10,153 nt of DNA from JACPGQ01 sp039798685. Its GTDB lineage: Bacteria > Patescibacteriota > Microgenomatia > Levybacterales > UBA12049. The position numbers and the translations under genes were made by a program. Positions 6,395 through 10,153 of this stretch are shown here, piece by piece. The first letter of the stretch is position 1. Every line of letters starts with the position of its first letter. The notes beneath the pieces are model-generated. The model was not told the DNA's origin. It did not search any database and saw only the letters and a list, made by a program, of their open reading frames with translations. The stretch lies in NCBI GenBank assembly GCA_039798685.1, contig JBDKFM010000048.1:1-10153 (forward strand), in the 5' to 3' direction.

Positions 6395-7642
6395 CTATAC
6401 TATCCTAGGCTTAGGTACGGGGATTATGAACTTTCCTCCTGCATCTGTAAAACGCGCGTGCATCTTCATTATCGATTCTGAGAAATTCCACGCAAGGATC
6501 AAGAGATAATCAGGCTTTCTCTTATACATCTCAACTGATGAGATAACCTCAAGATGTTTTCCGGGCGAAAATAATCCCTGCTTCATCGGGCTGTCATCAA
6601 CGATAAAATCTAACGTCTCTTGTCCAATGCTAAAAAAGTTAAGCAGTGTATTTCCTTTGGCGGGAGCACCATAGGCAGCAATTCGCTTCCCGTCTGCTTT
6701 TAATTTCGCAAGAAGTTCAAGTAATCGTACCTTATTTTCATAGATCTTTAAAGCAAAATCCTGATAAGTTTTAATATTCTTTAACTTCATCTTTTTTTCT
6801 TCTTCCAGAAATCTACCAACACTTTTCTCGATTTTTCTCTTGCTACTCTCTTTCTTTACATACACGCGAATCGATCCCCCATGAACAGGTACTTTTTCAA
6901 CATGAAACACTGACATGTTAAACCTCTTAAAGAGTGTCCTAAGCGGGTCTACTGACCAATACGACAGATGCTCATGATACACAAGATCAAAGTATCTATA
7001 TTTTAGAAAATCAATAAGATACGGAGCCTCCATTATAAATACTCCGTCTTCTTTCAAAAGAATCTGAAGTCCTCCAATCACCTCATCAAGATCATCTATA
7101 TGTGCAAACACATTTGTCGCAGCAACTACGTCAGCCTTCCCATATTTCTTTACCACGGTTCGCGCAAGTTTTTTGCTGAAGTACTCAGCAATTGTCTCAA
7201 TACCTTCTTTCTGTGCAATCTTCGCTATATGCATCGCGGGCTCAATACCGAGGACGTCTGCGCCTATTTTCTGAAATGGTTTTAAAAGAATACCGTCATT
7301 ACTTCCCAGATCAATTACAAACGGATTGCTTCCTAATGAAAGCTGACTTGAGACGTGAGATGCAAAATCCTCAAAATGTTTAATGAATACCTTTGAAGTC
7401 GAAGACACATACACGTAATTTCCAAAAAGTATCTCAGCAGAAATGACATGACCTAACTGAAGAAAGCTGCAGGACGAACAGTAGTAAACATCAAGTGGAT
7501 AAAACTTCTCTCCTTTATCTATCTCTTGGGCTGTGAGAAATTCGTTTGCGAGCGGCGTTGGTCCGAGAGTGAGTACTTTTTTTAACAGTTTTCTTGTACA
7601 CACTCTGCATGTCTCTCTTTTATAAACCTCCTTCATCTTCAT
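6395..7642 (-). CDS. SAM-dependent sugar C-methyltransferase (TylC3/TcaB9-like, three-domain)
   Basis: A full-length 415-aa member of the NDP-4-keto-sugar C3-methyltransferase group. The N-terminal zinc domain has C12, C15, C55 and C58. The Rossmann-type methyltransferase domain has the SAM motif DLGSNDG (111-117), E134 and the NVFAHIDD segment (177-184). The motif YHEHLSYWS (222-230) and a C-terminal domain with AAYGAPAKGNT (333-343) complete the family plan. Y76, H181, Y222, E224 and H225 fall at the positions I recall as active-site residues of the structurally studied TcaB9, so it is likely active. The reaction would add a methyl branch to a 4-keto-deoxy NDP-sugar in the cytoplasm. The dehydratase that makes the substrate is not in the window. 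The start is ATG at 7642; a second ATG two codons on (7636) is possible. A promoter candidate lies just upstream, and the GT2 gene follows after 17 bp. Confidence 0.93.
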   Translation of the reverse strand: MKMKEVYKRETCRVCTRKLLKKVLTLGPTPLANEFLTAQEIDKGEKFYPLDVYYCSSCSFLQLGHVISAEILFGNYVYVSSTSKVFIKHFEDFASHVSSQLSLGSNPFVIDLGSNDGILLKPFQKIGADVLGIEPAMHIAKIAQKEGIETIAEYFSKKLARTVVKKYGKADVVAATNVFAHIDDLDEVIGGLQILLKEDGVFIMEAPYLIDFLKYRYFDLVYHEHLSYWSVDPLRTLFKRFNMSVFHVEKVPVHGGSIRVYVKKESSKRKIEKSVGRFLEEEKKMKLKNIKTYQDFALKIYENKVRLLELLAKLKADGKRIAAYGAPAKGNTLLNFFSIGQETLDFIVDDSPMKQGLFSPGKHLEVISSVEMYKRKPDYLLILAWNFSESIMKMHARFTDAGGKFIIPVPKPRIV

Positions 7643-7671
7643 ATCTGTTCCGTTCTAAAAACAATTTGATA

Positions 7672-7700
7672 AGAATACCAACTCATCGTACATTCGTCAA
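7672..7700 (-). promoter_or_regulatory. Candidate promoter for the methyltransferase-GT2 pair
   Basis: On the minus strand TTGACG (7700-7695, five of six) is followed after exactly 17 bp by TATTCT (7677-7672, four of six), with TG one base before it (extended -10). Transcription would start near 7665, giving a leader of about 23 bases before the ATG at 7642. The -35 contains the TGA stop codon of the upstream membrane-protein gene, so this promoter would split the minus-strand run into two units. Confidence 0.5.
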
Positions 7701-9040
7701 TGATATTTCGATATTTCTCTCGAAGCAGATCGTGAAAACCTTTCAGACAAAAAAGGACCGGCAAGTATTGCCGTAATCAAAACCGCTGAAGGAGCGAGAT
7801 GAAGATACAGCCTGTCAATTGTGGCAAAAAGCTGTGCTTCAAAGTCAACAGGAGTCACGACAAACACAATACCATATGACAAAATCTGCAGGAGCAACAA
7901 TAGTAATACATACCTCACTTCTCTTGGAATCTTAGTTCCCGCTAAAAATACTGCAAAGAAAAAAGACGGCCATAATAAATTCCAGTTCTTCACATTCAAA
8001 AACTCTTTACTCATACTTGAGATAATGACAGGAATTCTTGAAAATTGAATTCCGGTCCCTGAAAAAATATAGTGCTGCTGTACTCCCCCGTATAGTTTAT
8101 ACAAATACCAACCTACCGTAGGTATCACCCACACAATAAATACAAATAACTCTCTCAAACGCTTCTCTCTAAGTAAAAAATAAAAGAGAAGAAATTGTAC
8201 AATCAATGAAAATACAAATCCCTCATATTTTATAAATCCACAGATGACTGACACTATCTCAAGAGTGAGTAAAAGCGCACGATCGTTTGATTTTATATAG
8301 TAATAAAAAAGAGATACTACACAAAGAATTCCGTACCCAAGTGCCAAGTCCGCCATTCCGGTCTCGTATCTCCCACCATGGCGTATCACATTTTGTAGAG
8401 AGAGGAAAAGAAACGTAAAACACAACGTCAACTCAAATGAAAGAACCCGTCTCAAAAATGAATATATGACTAGTCCTGAAAATAAATAAAATAAGAAAAA
8501 TAATATGAGCACAGACGTATCGTCGACGCGCCCCAGTACAAAATAGAAAAAAGCGACAAAAAGACTGATCCCGATCGGATAATCAGATCGTGTATATGAA
8601 AACATCGGTAAAATTGCACCGTCAATAAAAAACATTTTTGCTTTTAACATCCAGTTTGACCACGAGTCCCAGGATGAAACCGGGCGTAATACAGACTCAA
8701 ATCCGACAAACAGAATACAGAGCAGAATGCACGCAAGAAGCAGAAAAGAAACCTTCGATACAGTTTCCTTACTGACTAAAAGCGTTACGTGCTTTCTCCC
8801 GGGAATACTCAACCACAAACCGGATACTACCCACGGAGCAAGTAAGGAAAAAGCACTCCATGACAAACCGATGACTGCATAGAGAAATAACTGGAAAGAA
8901 ATAACACCAAATAGAAGAAGATAAGAGATGCCAAACCTGAAAAGATCTGTCTGGCCGGGAAGTGCTGAGATTCGTTTTATAAACACGAAGATGATAAATG
9001 TCAGACAAAGTGATACTGATAATGGAATCATGAACATCAC
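7697..9040 (-). CDS. GT-C-like polytopic membrane glycosyltransferase, 447 aa
   Basis: An integral membrane protein with about ten to eleven hydrophobic segments and no large soluble tail. After the segment at about 97-116 comes a loop with WDSWSNW (124-130), then SDYPIG (152-157), RYETGMADLALGYG (224-237), KYEGF (271-275) and DRLYLHLAP (409-417). D125 in the first large loop, with a later Asp-Tyr-Pro, fits the active-site region of GT-C transferases; this is inference from layout. It would transfer a lipid-linked sugar on the outer face of the membrane. The GTG at 9040 overlaps the TGA of the 168-aa gene (GTGA); the next codon is an ATG (9037), which touches the same stop and is an equally good start. 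No Shine-Dalgarno sequence is seen, so translation is probably coupled to the upstream gene. Donor and acceptor are unknown. Confidence 0.82.
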   Translation of the reverse strand: MMFMIPLSVSLCLTFIIFVFIKRISALPGQTDLFRFGISYLLLFGVISFQLFLYAVIGLSWSAFSLLAPWVVSGLWLSIPGRKHVTLLVSKETVSKVSFLLLACILLCILFVGFESVLRPVSSWDSWSNWMLKAKMFFIDGAILPMFSYTRSDYPIGISLFVAFFYFVLGRVDDTSVLILFFLFYLFSGLVIYSFLRRVLSFELTLCFTFLFLSLQNVIRHGGRYETGMADLALGYGILCVVSLFYYYIKSNDRALLLTLEIVSVICGFIKYEGFVFSLIVQFLLFYFLLREKRLRELFVFIVWVIPTVGWYLYKLYGGVQQHYIFSGTGIQFSRIPVIISSMSKEFLNVKNWNLLWPSFFFAVFLAGTKIPREVRYVLLLLLLQILSYGIVFVVTPVDFEAQLFATIDRLYLHLAPSAVLITAILAGPFLSERFSRSASREISKYH

Positions 9041-9543
9041 AGATTGTATATTTTTAGTACTGCAGCTTTATTATCAAAATCTAGAAATGTAAAATCAGGT
9101 ACCGAATCTATCTTCCATGAGAGAGAATCATACTCATTGAGACCTCTCTCTGAGGTCTGGAATACGACAAGATAATCAAACATACCTGCTTCAAGATTCC
9201 TTCTCATCTCGGAAGTATTCTTCACATATGTAATCTTTCTGGGATAAAGATAATATCTACTGAGATAATATGTCTTCCCACCCGGGGATAAGAAGAGTAA
9301 ATTTGAGTTCTGATTGGTATTTGCTGAAACATATGAAACCACGCGATACAAGTCACCGAATATCCTTACTCTTTTATCCGTATCACCCAGAACAACCCAT
9401 GATGCCTCTTCACTATATAATTTTGTAATGTTATACACGGTTCTCGCACATGAAAAAATAAACCACACACTTAACAGGAATAGAAAAAAACTTGCGAGCA
9501 GTCGCTTAAGTCTCACATTACCCAAGAAGCTTATATTATTCAT
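9037..9543 (-). CDS. Single-pass membrane-anchored protein of unknown function, 168 aa
   Basis: A basic N-terminus (RLKR, 11-14) is followed by one hydrophobic segment (about 15-33), then a soluble domain of about 130 residues with no further membrane segment, which would lie outside the membrane if the helix acts as a signal anchor. The soluble part has a strand LLFLSP (82-87), then a tyrosine-rich run ending in YYLYPRKI (97-104) and FDYLVVFQT (122-130). Similar Tyr-rich YLYPR segments occur, as I recall, in the soluble tails of some large GT-C membrane proteins. It may therefore be a detached accessory domain working with the GT-C-like protein encoded next, with which it overlaps by GTGA. 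It overlaps the preceding gene by 8 bp. I do not recognise a named family, and no catalytic motif is evident. Confidence 0.75.
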   Translation of the reverse strand: MNNISFLGNVRLKRLLASFFLFLLSVWFIFSCARTVYNITKLYSEEASWVVLGDTDKRVRIFGDLYRVVSYVSANTNQNSNLLFLSPGGKTYYLSRYYLYPRKITYVKNTSEMRRNLEAGMFDYLVVFQTSERGLNEYDSLSWKIDSVPDFTFLDFDNKAAVLKIYNL

Positions 9544-10153
9544 GTAAGATCATCTTTCTGTAATGAAAAATATATTCTTGTCCCGGCCGCACCGGAATCT
9601 CAACAATACATACATTCTTATCATGCGCATTACGGAGTATACCAGCATGGATCTTCCATCCGCATGCCTCGCTTTCTAGAATCACAATTTTCTCAATATT
9701 TGGTGGAATTAAAAATCTGGAAGATCCTGTATAAAATTCTCGTCTCACCCAATAACGGGCGCTCCTGATGAGTGAAGAGTATCTCCGATCAGCACTGAAG
9801 AGACCGTCAATCGAGTACACAGCATACTCAGGAAGATGATACATGTACTGAGACCAAAAAGGCGAACTTGAAAAAAGAATCGTATCATGAGGAAGATAGT
9901 TTTGTTTTATAAAACTTATTTTTGATCGGAGTTCCTGATCATTTCTTTGAAGATCTGAATAGTGAACAGATGTCTGTCTATATGGAAAGATCCGTGCGGG
10001 ATCACGATCATAAAAGAAGAGCCAAAGGTTGCAAGCTATAATCGTGGTCAAAATGATCACCAAGACCAACCTGCTTTTACACACCTTAGAGATATATATT
10101 GAGATAAGAATTATAAAATAGGAGAGATAATTAAATTGGTATCCAGCATGCTC
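9536..10153 (-). CDS. GT-C-like membrane protein, C-terminal part (runs off right edge)
   Basis: The minus-strand frame is open from the right edge to a TAA at 9538-9536, giving 205 residues of the C-terminal end of a larger protein. The GTG at 10084 could be taken for a start, but 23 further codons upstream are open and encode another hydrophobic segment, so it is internal. The fragment has the run HAGYQFNYL (2-10), two membrane segments (about 9-22 and 28-48) and a soluble tail of about 155 residues with KISFIKQNYLP (78-88) and YMYHLPEYAVY (103-113). This last-helices-plus-soluble-tail form is typical of GT-C-type sugar transferases with a Rossmann-like or mixed C-terminal domain. The catalytic part lies outside the window, so activity is inferred. 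It overlaps the 168-aa gene by 8 bp. Confidence 0.78.
   Translation of the reverse strand, partial: EHAGYQFNYLSYFIILISIYISKVCKSRLVLVIILTTIIACNLWLFFYDRDPARIFPYRQTSVHYSDLQRNDQELRSKISFIKQNYLPHDTILFSSSPFWSQYMYHLPEYAVYSIDGLFSADRRYSSLIRSARYWVRREFYTGSSRFLIPPNIEKIVILESEACGWKIHAGILRNAHDKNVCIVEIPVRPGQEYIFHYRKMILHE

Noticed and set aside
7626..7633. Perfect Shine-Dalgarno-like AAGGAGGT on the minus strand
   Set aside because: It is within codons 4-6 of the methyltransferase and no start codon follows at 5-9 bases; it arises from Lys-Glu-Val codons.
9246..9275. Short direct repeat of the type GATAATAT
   Set aside because: It encodes the Tyr-rich stretch of the 168-aa protein and only two imperfect copies are present.

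Overview
The window is AT-rich (about 60% A+T by eye) and gene-dense, with almost no intergenic space. It is read in the standard bacterial code, with TGA used as a stop. Its content is typical of Candidatus Patescibacteria (CPR), most likely the Microgenomates group: runs of divergent GT-C-type membrane glycosyltransferases, small single-pass proteins, GT2 enzymes and a sugar C-methyltransferase, with overlapping genes and few clear Shine-Dalgarno sequences. This placement is inferred from gene content only; there is no rRNA or other marker gene here.

Layout. From the right edge, a minus-strand unit holds the 3' end of a GT-C-like membrane protein (9536 to the edge), a 168-aa single-pass protein (9037-9543) and a 447-aa GT-C-like protein (7697-9040), all overlapping by a few bases. 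After a 54-bp gap with a plausible promoter come a three-domain sugar C-methyltransferase (6395-7642) and a DPM1-like GT2 (5640-6377), also on minus. This pair meets, tail to tail with one base between, the only plus-strand gene, an NAD-dependent sugar epimerase/reductase (4754-5638). An 87-bp divergent promoter region (4667-4753) then starts a second minus unit: a WaaE-like GT2 (3908-4666), a GT39-like membrane protein (2362-3930), a possible 36-aa hydrophobic peptide (2255-2365), a 585-aa GT-C-like protein (513-2270), and the N-terminal 172 residues of another GT-C-like protein that runs off the left edge. No gene-free stretch exceeds 91 bp. I saw no RNA gene, mobile element, CRISPR array or convincing intrinsic terminator.

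How it could work. GT-C enzymes generally take sugars from polyprenyl-phosphate donors outside the membrane, and DPM1-like GT2 enzymes generally make such donors in the cytoplasm. The C-methyltransferase and the SDR are the kinds of enzyme that convert an NDP-4-keto-sugar to a branched deoxysugar. The WaaE-like GT2 would add a sugar on the cytoplasmic side. Together the locus looks like part of a cell-surface glycan or glycoprotein assembly region. Acceptor, sugar identity and gene order of action are not visible in the sequence.
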